Positions 24,704 through 35,790 of a DNA stretch of 64,000 nt are shown in pieces. The notes beneath the pieces were generated by a model. The model made no database searches. It was not told the DNA's origin and saw nothing but the letters and a program-made list of their open reading frames with translations. Positions within the stretch are counted from its first letter, which is position 1; every line of letters starts with the position of its first letter. Position numbers and translations under genes: made by a program. The stretch is from Cloeon dipterum (Eukaryota > Arthropoda > Insecta > Ephemeroptera > Baetidae), in the NCBI RefSeq assembly GCF_949628265.1, contig NC_088790.1, positions 31,996,545-32,060,544 on the forward strand, in the 5' to 3' direction.

Positions 24704-25367
24704 CACAGTACAGAGCTAGCAGTGAGTGAATCCAGTTCGAAACAGCCGAAAAATTCGTATTTCTCCTCTGGTTTAGTGTGCCGTTTCCGCTAGTGTACTT
24801 CCGTTCTGCATGGCGCTTTTTTCCAATACACATGCCCTAATTTTCTTTAATTTTTTATACAAATAATTTTTGCGCAAAAGTGAAGAATTCCTAAACATTA
24901 TTATCAATTTGTTTTATTTTTAAATTAAACGCTGCGTGATAATGAGCAAGTCGCGCATTACCAAAATTTCACAATCGCGACGAGGAACGATTTTCCCCAA
25001 AATTCGCAGAACAGCACAGAGTTGCTGTGACGCTGTAACATATTGTTTTTCTAACCGGATCTGATATGACGTGCGATGCGAATCGATGTGCCTTTTTTGC
25101 GTCGTATTTTCGAAAGTTTCAGCTTCACCACACGATTCCTCTTCACTTAATTTTTAAAATTTAGAGCATAACTAAATCAAAATCTAAGTAGAGTGTGTGA
25201 TTTATCGATTTTTTAATTGGTTTTTCAACAAGATGCATTTAAATTTGAATAACAAAAAAATTAAACTCTAAAACACGCATGGACAAACTGTGCCACAATT
25301 TCTAAAAATCCAGCATTGAAAAAAATCACGCATAAACAAACGGTTGCAAAATGAAAATAATCAACGC
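24704..25367 (-). other. Spacer between copies 3 and 4, with upstream region of copy 3
   Basis: It contains the leader of copy 3, with CACATG at 24829-24834 in place of the CACGTG seen in the others. It also has the upstream landmark block (reverse of GAGGAATCGTGTG near 25130) and the 3' flank of copy 4. No gene is seen. Confidence 0.6.
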
Positions 25368-28300
25368 TCAAGCACTCGTTAGATTCAGCGAATTACAATG
25401 AGCCAAGAACGATTTGTCAAATTTGCAGAAAAACAAAGCAACGTTGGCATAGTTGGCTTCGTTTGCAGGCTGTTGCTGATAATTCTGATACGTAGATAAG
25501 ACATCGTAGTAAGTCATGTAGGTCGTCCTGAAGAAAGAGGAAGTAGCTTCCTTAGGAACCACTTTCGAGGTGTCACACCAGCGGTAAACTCCCTGCGAGT
25601 CCTGATAAACTTCATCCAGAAGCATGAATTTAAGGACTGAAAATTATTAATTTAGTTTCTTCCTGGTTTCATAATTCTTGCATATTTACATGGTTCTGAA
25701 CTCGTCTGTCCAACCTCTAATATGTTTCCCGCGACTGCGAATGAATAATATCTGCTCTCATTATTCGCAATGCTGCTTAGATTTGCAATGAAAGGGTAAT
25801 CGGACGTAACCAGACTTCCATTCGCCCGTTGGCAAATGGCCGCAGCCACTGCTGGTGAAAATCGCTTGATAATGAAGAAAATTATTTAAATCACGAAATC
25901 ATGAGCGATATAATGGCGCACCTTCGTCAGGTCCAGCGCCTTACTCTTGAGGACGTCTTCGAAAGGAGTTGACTCCAGATATTTATCTTGAAATTATTTA
26001 ATTAGAGATTGAATGTCTAATTAGCAGAAGCGAATACCGATTTCTAAACAGGCGTCCCTGGAAGTCCAATTTTTCGGTCGTAGTAACTTGAAGCTGCATC
26101 GTGAGCTGGAATGTCGTTTTAAATAATCATTAAAAAAATTATAGTTTGCTAAGATTATTCTCTATTTATGCTTGGATAGAAATTTCTTATTTTTACCTTG
26201 TGTATTCTTCCGTCAATGTGAAAAGGTTGAGGTACCTCACTAATCTTTGGCTTTCTCTGACATCCTCATTTGAGAGAACTATCATGAATTACTTTTAATA
26301 AGGCCCAATTTTACTGTGAACGAAAAAACAAACAATTCAGTAGTGCTGGCGATTCCGACAATAGAGCATTAGCAATCGGCTGATTATTCGACGTATCCTT
26401 AGAATCCATCAGGAACATTTGTTTCAACAACGTTATAGCATATTCTCTTGGGTCGAATATATTGTCCAAATTCCTGGTCCAGAATTTCTCCAGTGAAGTG
26501 GTTCCGTTGGTAAAGCATTTCATGAAATTGTGCACAAAAGAGCATTCATCTTGTGTTTCATTCTTCGCTTCTATCAGTGACAAACAAAATAATTTTAATC
26601 AAAGTTAACTATATAAACCCCAAAGCGTATCATTTGACAAAAAGTTTGCTAACCTCCAGTTCCGAGTTATCAGCGATCTATTTTCGCGCGGCGGAGGACC
26701 ATGGACTTCCTGATTGGTAAACAATAATGCATCTACTGCCGCCAGCCAATCAGGCCTTAAGAATTCCTCCGCCGTTGGAAAATAGATCGCTAATAATTTA
26801 CATTTCCCACCTTGGAAAGTGCAGTCTTTCTAATTTAAAACGGTTTAGGTAAAATGTTACCCTCATCCCCTTGTTCATTTACAGAAAAATAAATACTGAA
26901 AGCTTTTAATAATTTAAATTCTGTGAAAACCAAAGCCTCTGCGCGGCAGTCTTTAACCAGCGTAATTTTTTCATTCAACATTTGCGTATTTTTTTATAAT
27001 TTTTCTACAAATTAGTATTTATTTGCTTACCGACTTTATTGCATTCCCAAAACTTGTCAAGTGCGTTATTAATAAACAAAGTGGCCTTCCAGGATTCTTG
27101 TTTGCTCTGCTCCGTCAGCATCATTTTTAGCGCGTCCAAATTATCAGCCGCTTTCTTAAACATGCTTAACGGGTACTGTTTCATGACAGAAGCAAAGTCT
27201 GCAATTCGTAAAATCAGTTAATTCTTTGTTCCAATAGATACTTGTTTAGTTACCTTCAAGCGCGCGTGCTTCTTTTACTCTTGAAAGAGATCTCTCGGCT
27301 ACATCGTCCCAAAATTCACTACTGCCATAAATCTAGAGAAGAAATGCTTGAAGAAGTGTAAGATTTCCAATTAAAACAATTACCAATCCGAGAAGTTCCG
27401 CGATACAAGTCGAAAAACACTACATGATCGTGAACTTAATTCATGTTCAACTAATTAATAAAAAAATACATTACTTTCATTTTGTACGAGAAGCTGTCCA
27501 ATGGGACGGTGTTGAATCTATCCAAGTCCCCTATATAAATATTAAATGTTTTGAAGTTCTTATTAAAAATCAGAAATATAAATTACGTTGTGCGATGCGG
27601 TGTGTTGCTTTGCATTCATTGAAAACTTCTTGAAGATGAGACTCGGCCTGCACGCGGCCCTTTTTACATCAATTGAATTATTGCAAAAATACAATTTATT
27701 TATTAAGCACTTCACAAATGACTTTATTGGACATGATGCACATGAAAGGCCCCAAAATTGGTCCCAAAGTGGGTGATTTTTTGGCAGCCACACATAATCT
27801 TGTGGTCAGGAAAGCAGGTAGCTGAGATACTTGCACTAAGAACAGCAAAAAAAACTAGATTGTTGAGAAAAATTAATGAAATTCGATCGAACTTGCTGGA
27901 TTGAAATTAAGTATAGTTGGATCGAGGTTCAAACTGGGTTTAATGAAGTCTTTAATTTCTGGAGAGCACCAACTAATTTTTGATTGGATTTAAATTAAAA
28001 TTGAATCCCAGGTAAATCATTATGTTAGACCGGAATCGTTGGTTCGAACAGCCTCCATTTGTCCCCGAGGTCCAGTAACCAGTTCCATCATCGCTAAAGA
28101 CGCCATCGAGACAGGATAGCTTTTCTACCGACTGCACTGTTAAGAGCCGCATCCCTAAATTGCAACAGTATTCTAGCGCAAGATCCCAAGTCATCTGTTA
28201 GAGTTTTAAAAGTGATAATAGTGTTAGTTTATTTTCTGTAGGGATCCTTCGTGAAATAGAGCATTACCGGGTCTTTTGCTATTAAATATCGAACTCCGCA

Positions 28301-30988
28301 AGCAGTTTTCCACTCTCCCAATTGGTAGGGTTCTGAAATTTTGAACTTTGATCACATTTTCGCCTTTTTGGATTAAGGGAAGCTTTCACAACTGAATTTT
28401 TTTGAAAACAAAAACAGGATTTTATTCATTCCAATATTTAAGTGCTACCCTGATGATTTCGGGAGCGAACGATGAGTTTTGGACCCCATTTTTACGTACT
28501 TAAAAGAATTTGTTGCTGGTTTTCAAATGGTGCAGTGTGTTCTTGCTATAAAAACAAACCATATTATATAATTGAAAAATTATACTGAGCACCAACGTTA
28601 AATTGGCAATATTTAAGATACGGGCAGACTGGTTTTTTGCAATTATTGTCGGTTCTCTGTATAATTTATAGAACGGTAATTAATCCCCATTTTCTATTAC
28701 AGTGTTCAACCTGTTCGCTGGTCTCTTTTTCTGAATTGACGAAGCTGTCGAGCCTTCCTTCCTTCTGGCAGGCGAAATTTCCGCTCGGCGACGAGCACTG
28801 CACCTGCCGCACCCCGAAGGGCGCGCCCTCGTCGGTGTACTGCCGGTCGATGGCCAGACACGACCCGGTGTCGCGCGGGTTGAGCATGCTCCAGAACTCT
28901 CCCTGCGAGTCCCACGGCCCCAGGTCGTCGTACCTGCAGAAGCGGTACTGCCCTGCGCAACCCTGACGAGTCGCGGCAGTCCAGAAACTCGTTTTTATGT
29001 ACGAACGATCTTCAGTTGTGTTTAATTTTTTGGGGTTTGCTGCGGACAATTTGGTATTTTCGTTTACCGGTTCGACTAATGATCAATATGAAGTATATCA
29101 TCCACTAACCTGGATTGTAAAAGATGGTAAATTTGTCGCTCTCATTGCCAACTTTGTTGAGTGCGTTGAGAAATTCATCCGTAACTCTGATGGGCATCAT
29201 TCCCAAAGCGCAACACATCCTCATGCTGTTTGTCCAAGTCATCTAGAGAATTTTAAATTACAATAAGAACTATGGGGTTTATTTTAAGACATCACCCTTT
29301 CGGTGCCAAATATATAGCTTGTGTAAGAAACAGTGAATTCGTCAACCTGTCTTTGCCATTCAGCCCAATACCCTTGCACCTCGCGTCCTAAATAAAACCG
29401 TTAAACTATTATAAAAAAAACTTAAATTAATAAATGTTATACGCCTTATTAATCCATTAACATCCCCATTTTCGAAAAGAGATGCCTAAGAAAAAGATTA
29501 CTTAAAATAAACAGAGAATTTCTTATTTACGTTAAGTTTGCAGGCCCGACTCTGCAGGCAGGTAACCGACTTGCATTTATACTTGAAATTTAAATATTTA
29601 ATTAGTTATAAATGTAATTAATTAATATTTTCCCCTATACTTCACAGAAATAGTAAGTGGGCGTGGCGCAGTTCAAGCGGACGAGCGTTTTGCTCATCCT
29701 GGAAAGCGCGACGCATCGTTCCTTTCGCGAAACCGCGCTCGGAAGGCCCACGTCGGTGGGAATGATGCTGCTCCCGTTTCCCGCGCACCACGAATACGCC
29801 GCGTTCCGGCAGTTGCTCCCCTCCGCCATGGCGCTCGTCCAGATGAAAAAGTATTCTGTTCCATGTTATAAAAACCGTCACGAATAATAAAATTAACTCA
29901 CTCTCGGTATCCAATGACTTGTCGTCCATGCCTGGCGCGAGACATTCCATGTTGTTTGCTCCTTCTTCAATTGTAGGTAATTGCATTTTCCGCTTGGCAC
30001 AAGCGAGAGCGGCATCGCCAAATTTCACCTTAAGGGAAAAGTTTGATTAAATAAGTAGGATTTGGATCTTAAATTTAAGCGGAATAATGCATTTTGGTGC
30101 CATGTATGTGTTTGTATGACTAATAATTTCTTAAATGGCCGCCTAAACCCTGATCATTACTTTTGGAGTGACACGTCATTTGCTTCAAATAAAAACAATT
30201 ATTTAGTGGAAAAGCCATCTATCCGCTGTCAAATTCCGTGCAGCGCAAATTTATTGCTTTTTAGTTGAATAGTTTCAATTGGAAATTAATTTTTCGTTTG
30301 AATAGCTATAGGAAGCATTTCCTGCAAGCTCAACCCCGCGTAAAATATATTTATTTAATATTTATCGCTTTCATATTTACTAACCTTATTAAAGCTGGTG
30401 AAAAAGATGCGGCCACACTTGAAAAACACGTCTCCCAACTCCGAACCATCCGTCAGAAAGACTGCGTAAGGGGCTGAAATTTAAGCAAAAACATTAGCCT
30501 TAATTTTTATCTAGTAATTACAACATACATTGAGACAAAACCGAGATGAAATCTGAAAAAATAGGAAATTAAATAAAATATAAATTATATTTTGACAATA
30601 TTACCATCTGACATTGCAGAGCTGAGAAAGTTCTGGTAAAATTTTTATTAAATTGAATTTTTCAGCATTTTAAAGCGTCATCACCCTCAATCTTGAATCA
30701 TAAATGGAGCAATCACCCTTATTGCAGTTGATCAGTTCGATTGGCTTCGTGGTTTGTCTTACTCTCTGGAGAATATATATATTTATAAATATTTCTAAGT
30801 GCGATAAATTTAATTTTACCGGCGTAGTTCTTGTACAATTTCCCGAGGAACATTTCCTGACCCGTCTTGTGGTCGATGCTGCTTCCTGAAGAATAAAAAT
30901 TATATTAAATCGGAAGATTATATTGAAATAAATAATAAATTACCAGAGGCTGGAATATGAAACAGAGAAATATCAGTGTGGAAAGCAT
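25368..30988 (-). CDS. Multi-domain C-type-lectin-like secreted protein, copy 4 (985 aa, 26 exons)
   Basis: Exons, 5' to 3' on the - strand: 30944-30988, 30820-30885, 30685-30765, 30605-30632, 30385-30473, 29902-30028, 29641-29855, 29443-29485, 29296-29387, 29110-29242, 28711-29039, 28500-28545, 28268-28332, 28031-28194, 27935-27972, 27711-27835, 27587-27659, 27475-27530, 27254-27332, 27031-27198, 26334-26570, 26197-26278, 26038-26105, 25922-25986, 25690-25864, 25368-25636. They total 2,958 nt in frame. The signal peptide is identical to copy 1. Intron 10 is short (70 bp) as in copy 2. Exon 16 ends FMCIMSNKVICE, close to copy 3. The exon 16 donor must be the GT directly after GAA, because the GT three bases further on in copies 1-3 is TT here. 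Lectin domain 4 has the clearest sequence (YRWCD, ALFFCKF). The gene is intact by inspection. Confidence 0.85.
26672..26791. mobile_element. Foldback element in intron 20 of copy 4
   Basis: This 120 bp element has perfect 14-bp terminal inverted repeats (AGCGATCTATTTTC), arms CGGCGGAGGA and TCCTCCGCCG, and an inner CTGATTGG / CCAATCAG pair. It is the best preserved palindrome of the four and is non-coding. Confidence 0.75.
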
Positions 30989-31111
30989 CACAAAACGGAG
31001 CTAGCAGTGAGCGAATCCAGTTCGAAACAGCCGAAAAATTGATGTTTCTCCTCTGGTTTTGTGTGCCGCTTCCGTTTACGTATTTCCGTTCTACATGATG
31101 CATTTCGGCAA

Positions 31112-31117
31112 CACGTG
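31112..31117 (-). promoter_or_regulatory. E-box CACGTG upstream of copy 4
   Basis: CACGTG 124 bp before the copy 4 start codon, matching the position in copies 1 and 2. The flanking leader sequence is also conserved. Confidence 0.4.
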
Positions 31118-31235
31118 CCTCATTGTTCTTCACTGTTTGTGGCTGTTCAATTTGCGCAGAAGCGGCCGAAGTGGGGAATTCCCAAAAAATATCTGTCAAT
31201 TGTGAAATCAAACGGTGACAAATGAGCGCATGTCA

Positions 31236-32335
31236 GTACAAACTTTAATTATATTTATTTTGGACGATTTGATACAATTCGCGCGTCGTGAATTACTTTC
31301 CAGCAATATTTCGCGTTTTTTTTCGCCTCATTTTAACGCGGCCAACAATATATGTGACCGACTCGCCGGTCAAATCCGATTTTTCGAATTTGTGTGAAAA
31401 AGATCGAGCACTGCGATGTTCGGCTCCGTTTTGGCACATTAAAAAAAAAATAGAAAACATAACAAGTTATGCTTTTCAGGCTCCGCTATGGCCGATGGAG
31501 GCTGAGGAAACGGCAATCTTTCTCAATCGACGCGGAAAAACATTTCTAAACACTCGTTAAACCCGTTCAGTATTTTTTCAACTGAATAAAAACAAAATTT
31601 ATGATGGATCGTTGGAGTTTCAAACTAATTTAGACAATTCTAGCGGTGTGCGGATATCGAAAATCCTGGGTTTTTGCTCAGGATTTCGCCCTCAGTTTTT
31701 TTCGTGAGGGCGGTCGTTCGACAAACTGAAAACTCTGAAATTGAAATATTTACGTCCAACGGGTTATCCGTTTCCACACGAAAAATTAAATCTTTTCGTA
31801 TTTTCCAAATTCCAGGGTGTTAAAAAGTGCCTTTAAATTTCTCATTCCAATTTTGTTTATATTAATTCAATTAAATTTGTTTTCACACTTTTCTTCATCT
31901 CACAAACAGCAAAAAACTCTAAACAATTCAAAAGTTCAAGATTGGATAAAATCCGTAATTGCTGGGCGTTAATATCTTTAAAAGAAGATTCCGGCCTAAA
32001 AGCGACCACTGAGTGGAAGGTGCGTTTATTTATCCCAATAGCAAACTAGTTTCGTATTATAATAAGCTGTTGATATGGTCTGGAATGTGCTAAAGTCACC
32101 GGAAGAACTAGTGAAAAAGGCCCGAGTTGTCATTCATTAGCTTGTACATAAAAATGTAACTCTTCTGGCGACACGCTATTCATGCGACTATAGTCAACTT
32201 TTTGGAATTTTTCAACTGCTTAATAACTTGACTGGCTTTTTGGATCTTGTTAAATTAAATTACATATTAAAAACAAACAAACAATTATTTTTAAACACTA
32301 AAAGTGAACATTTTTTTATTTTTCCGAACTCTCGG
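31236..32335. repeat. Right outer arm of the large inverted duplication
   Basis: Reverse complement of 3686-4760. The match begins just upstream of the copy 4 leader, because the ~750 bp block seen upstream of copy 1 is missing here. It ends near 32335, where the left arm meets repeat B1. Confidence 0.85.
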
Positions 32336-32500
32336 GTGTCGACAAGAGCCTTTAAATTTCGCATTTGAATTTTGTTTTTTCTATATTAATTCAATTAAAT
32401 TTGAATTCATAATTTTCTTCATTTCACAACCAGCAAAAAACTCGAAACAATCTAAAAAGTTTTGATAGAATCCGTAATCCCGGCAATCTTGGATTAATCA
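32336..32500. repeat. Extra partial copy of an arm segment
   Basis: About 160 bp resembles 31815-31978 in the same orientation (shared GCCTTTAAATTT, TATTAATTCAATTAAATTTG and CAGCAAAAAACTC). It is a short tandem duplication at the outer edge of the right arm. Confidence 0.65.
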
Positions 32501-33050
32501 ACATACGAGTGGGCGCACAAAACAGATTTGAAGCAATTCCGGGTCCCCCCCGAGTCTATTTTATTTGCTTTTCCTATCTTAAAAGTGTTTCAAATTGTTT
32601 CGGGGGGCGCGCGGAAGGCGGAAAGGCGAGCAGCGGCATTTTTCACACTTGGTTGGCGGCAAAAGGGGCCCTTTGGCGGCGGCGGCGGCGGCCGGTGATC
32701 GATGCCTCGCATTTTAACACGCAGCTCGGCCGAACGCAATGTCGCGCGCATAAAACACACATTCATCCGTGAAAGACTTGATTCATTCGAACCTATCATC
32801 TCGTCGACCGCGCGCGCGAGCGAGCGACAGACCCTTTTTCGTTTTTGCCACCACATAGCCATTGTGCGGCGGAAAATTCAGTGTCGAGCCGCCCCGCCCG
32901 CCCGCACGGCAATTCCCAATTCCACTTAGGCCGATTATCTTCAAGAGGCTGACACCAAGAGTTAATCTTGTGTGTTCCACCAAATATGCCTCCTTTTTAT
33001 TTTGCTGATATTGCCGACATCTACATTGTGACCGTTTTTATTTAGATACC
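32501..33050. other. GC-rich single-copy block, no gene identified
   Basis: It contains a GGCGGCGGCGGCGG run near 32675 and CGCGCGCGAGCGAGCGA near 32812. Overlapping frames on both strands (87 and 90 codons) are what GC-rich DNA gives by chance. It could be a regulatory island for the gene starting at 35181, but nothing shows this directly. Confidence 0.4.
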
Positions 33051-33054
33051 AAAA

Positions 33055-34035
33055 ATGATGAGATAAATGTGTGAGAATTGAGTTTAAAAGACGCAGAATT
33101 TTACGACGAATCTGATATACTTTAGTTTTGTAATCTACAAACCATAGGAGCCGAGTTATTAATTTTTAAAGTAAAAAAAAAACGCGATTTGTGACACTTG
33201 CTAATTTTGGTTTTTGGGGCCCAGGCGGGGCCCTATGGACCGGAGGGCGCCGATTTTGCCACCAATCGACGCCCCTTAGTAAGGCGCGTTTTCCCATGTT
33301 TAGTTTTCCAAAATCGGACCATTTTTCGAATTTTTACGAATTTTTTCCTCCTCATTTTTCGAAAAAGTTGAAATTTTCAATGATTAACGCCGGTCGTTTT
33401 TCCGGTTCAGGGAAAATTCGAAGAAATGGATCCTCAACCAACGCGAAATTTATCTGGGATCATTTTAAGACCAAATACGAGCCAATCCGATCAAAATCTT
33501 TGAACTAGATAGATTTTGAACTTTGAAAAACGTGATTTTTTGCATTTTCTCCATAATGCGAAATCCAAAATTCACCATTTTTCCAAGGAGAGCAATTTTA
33601 CAGTGTTTCCATCTCACGTGTAAATCCAATGCCGGTATGGAAACCAATTTTCAGATTTTTCGCGGCTATTGAAAAATTAAAATTAATTTTTTTTCTATTT
33701 GTTCGGATTTTCGCGACGCAAAATGGTTTCATTTTTCTTAAAATTCGACCGTTCGTCCGATTGTCGATCACAACCCCTTATCGGACAGCTCTTGGACAGG
33801 GCTTAAACTTGCAGTACCCTAACGACCTTTTTCAGGGTACCTTGACCTGAGATTCACTCCGATGACGGTTTTTAATGCCTTTTTTCACTAATATCGAACA
33901 CATTTGGAAATGCTTTTTAACAATTCATCATCCTTGTTTGTCAACGACGTTTCTCAGGTATATTTTTCGCCGGCCCCAAGGATTATTAATTGTTAAAGGT
34001 CCAAAAACGTGATTTGTGACATTTGCAAATGTTGG
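33055..34035 (+). repeat. Dispersed repeat family D, copy D1
   Basis: The landmarks ATTTGTGACA, GGGGCCCAGGCGGGGCCC, CAAAATCGGACCATTTTTCG and GACCTTTTTCAGGGTACC recur at 46590-47290 (+), and reversed at 40955-41600 and, diverged, 62170-62760. Family length is up to about 1 kb. No long frame is shared between copies. Confidence 0.75.
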
Positions 34036-34860
34036 TAATTGCTTAAATTTAATTCGACGGGGAATTTAATTTAATGAAGGGATAATTTTGCAAGAGATCC
34101 ATGTAATTAAATGCGAAACAGTATTTTAAATCAAAAAACCAAATCTTTGATGGTTTAAATTAATTTACGAAGCAATACTTCATGATATTTTTATTTAGAT
34201 ATAGGCAAAATTCAATTGAAATGCTGTACGACACGCACTCAAATTGATTGAAACTCATTGAAGATGAATTCCACCTCGGAAGACGTACAAGTAAATTATC
34301 AATACAAAAAAAAATTAATAATAATTGTGGCATGATTAGAAATTTGATCTAGTGCATGAGAGTAAAGTTTGTCTTTCCAATTTCCGTCGTTTGATTGGTG
34401 TTTGTCAAATTATTGCGGCTTCATTTCATTCTCGAGAGTGCATTTCCTGTGCTTCTACTCGAAACCAATTTTCCACAGGTTCTCCAAAATAATAAAAAAC
34501 GATCGGGGAAGACTAACAATAAGAGATGGCCTAAAATCAATACAAAAACACGAAAAGCTGCCGTTAGATTGCAAGTTTTCTTGAAGAAATTTTATAGTAT
34601 GCGGCTTGAAGAGTTTAAATTAATATTGAAAAAATAATAATTTAAGACTAACTTATAATAAATAAATTAAATTAAAATTTATATTTAAAATCTGATAAAA
34701 AATAATTTTGTTTAAATATTTAAAAATAAAATTTCCTCGTAATTTTGGGGCAAAAAATCCAACCCCCAAAAAATTCCTATTTGAGGCGAAGGCAGAATCA
34801 ATGAGAAAAAAATACTTTCCCTTTTCTCATCTTCTAAAAAAATAAAGCAACACATTTATT
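34036..34860. other. AT-rich single-copy stretch, no gene seen
   Basis: Frames of 71-80 codons near 34369-34637 overlap one another and lack splice context or recognisable motifs. Confidence 0.4.
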
Positions 34861-34914
34861 CACGGAGCAAAAGTAAAAAAAAAATAAAAATAAGAAAGTT
34901 TCGCTGTGAGAGAG

Positions 34915-35180
34915 AAGAGGAAAGTTGTAAGGGCGGGCGGCGGCCGGCTGGTGGAGAAAGGGTGAGTTGCGGGCGTTGAGAGTGCTGGCTGAGGGGTTGC
35001 GCAGGCCCACGAGGTGGCACCCCTGCCTGCCTGCCTGCCGGGTGGCCGAGGGTGAGCAGTGTCTGTCTGTGTGTGGCGCCGCACGCACGTGTTGCCGTCG
35101 CCGCCGCCGCTGCTGCGAACCGTCGACGGACGGTGGTGTTTTTCGCGAGTGCACGGTGTGTCTGTCATGAGTGAGTAAGC
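34915..35180 (+). promoter_or_regulatory. GC-rich leader / probable 5' UTR of the gene starting at 35181
   Basis: An abrupt GC-rich island in AT-rich surroundings, with CTGCCTGCCTGCCTGCC and GCCGCCGCCGCTGCTGC runs. It ends at a signal-peptide start codon. A three-codon upstream frame, ATG AGT GAG TAA, at 35167-35178 stops 2 bp before the main ATG. The same bases could instead be read as a splice donor (A|GTGAGTAAG). Confidence 0.45.
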
Positions 35181-35226
35181 ATGCTGCAGCCGACTCTGCT
35201 ACTCGCCGTCGCCCTTCTCCTCAATG
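35181..35226 (+). CDS. First coding exon (signal peptide) of a gene with a giant first intron
   Basis: The exon reads MLQPTLLLAVALLLN and ends at a consensus donor (AATG|GTGAGT), leaving phase 1. The hydrophobic run is a typical secretory signal, so the product is a secreted or membrane protein. I found no acceptable second exon up to 64000, so the first intron would exceed 28 kb and contain everything downstream, including the three small - strand genes. Large first introns after a signal-peptide exon are common in insect receptor and adhesion genes, but the family cannot be told from 15 residues. A chance frame is possible. Confidence 0.5.
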
Positions 35227-35790
35227 GTGAGTGCAAAGTTTGTCTCTCGTCGCTTAACTTGGGCACTAAAATTCCTTTTAGCCACACGTGACAAAAAGCG
35301 CGGTGCTCGTTTCGTCTCGTTTCGTCAACGGACAAATAAATGGACACTCGCCGTTGTCTCTTTTTTTATTATTATTAGAGGCGTCGATTTGGTTTACTTT
35401 TCTACGAAAGGGAAAGTTTTCGTGCCGATTTAAAGCATAAATATGGGCCATTGAATCTTTTTTAAAATTGTTTAGAAAATTTTATATTAAATTAAGGTGT
35501 ACTTTAAAATTCAAGTCGAGGATTATCTACAGTCTCTGAGTGAAAAAATACAGTTAAGAATTTAAATAAGTCTTTTTAAAATCAAAAAGGTAATTTGATT
35601 TAAAATTTAAGGAATTTAAAAACCTGAAAAATGAAATGTATTTAAAAATTATAAAATCTATATACTCAAATTTGGTTTAATGAACAAAGAAAGAGGGTGG
35701 AAACCAGAATTCATGGTGTTTCGTCCTGATTTAGACGCTCAAAAAGACGTCAGACACAAAAATATTATTCACCAATTTAAATTTTGCTAA
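35227..35790. other. Intronic AT-rich sequence, nothing seen
   Basis: No exon, repeat family member or RNA gene recognised. Confidence 0.4.

Noticed and set aside
32509-32983. 66-90 codon frames in the GC-rich block
   Set aside because: They overlap on both strands, with Arg/Pro/Ala-biased composition and no motif; expected by chance in GC-rich DNA.
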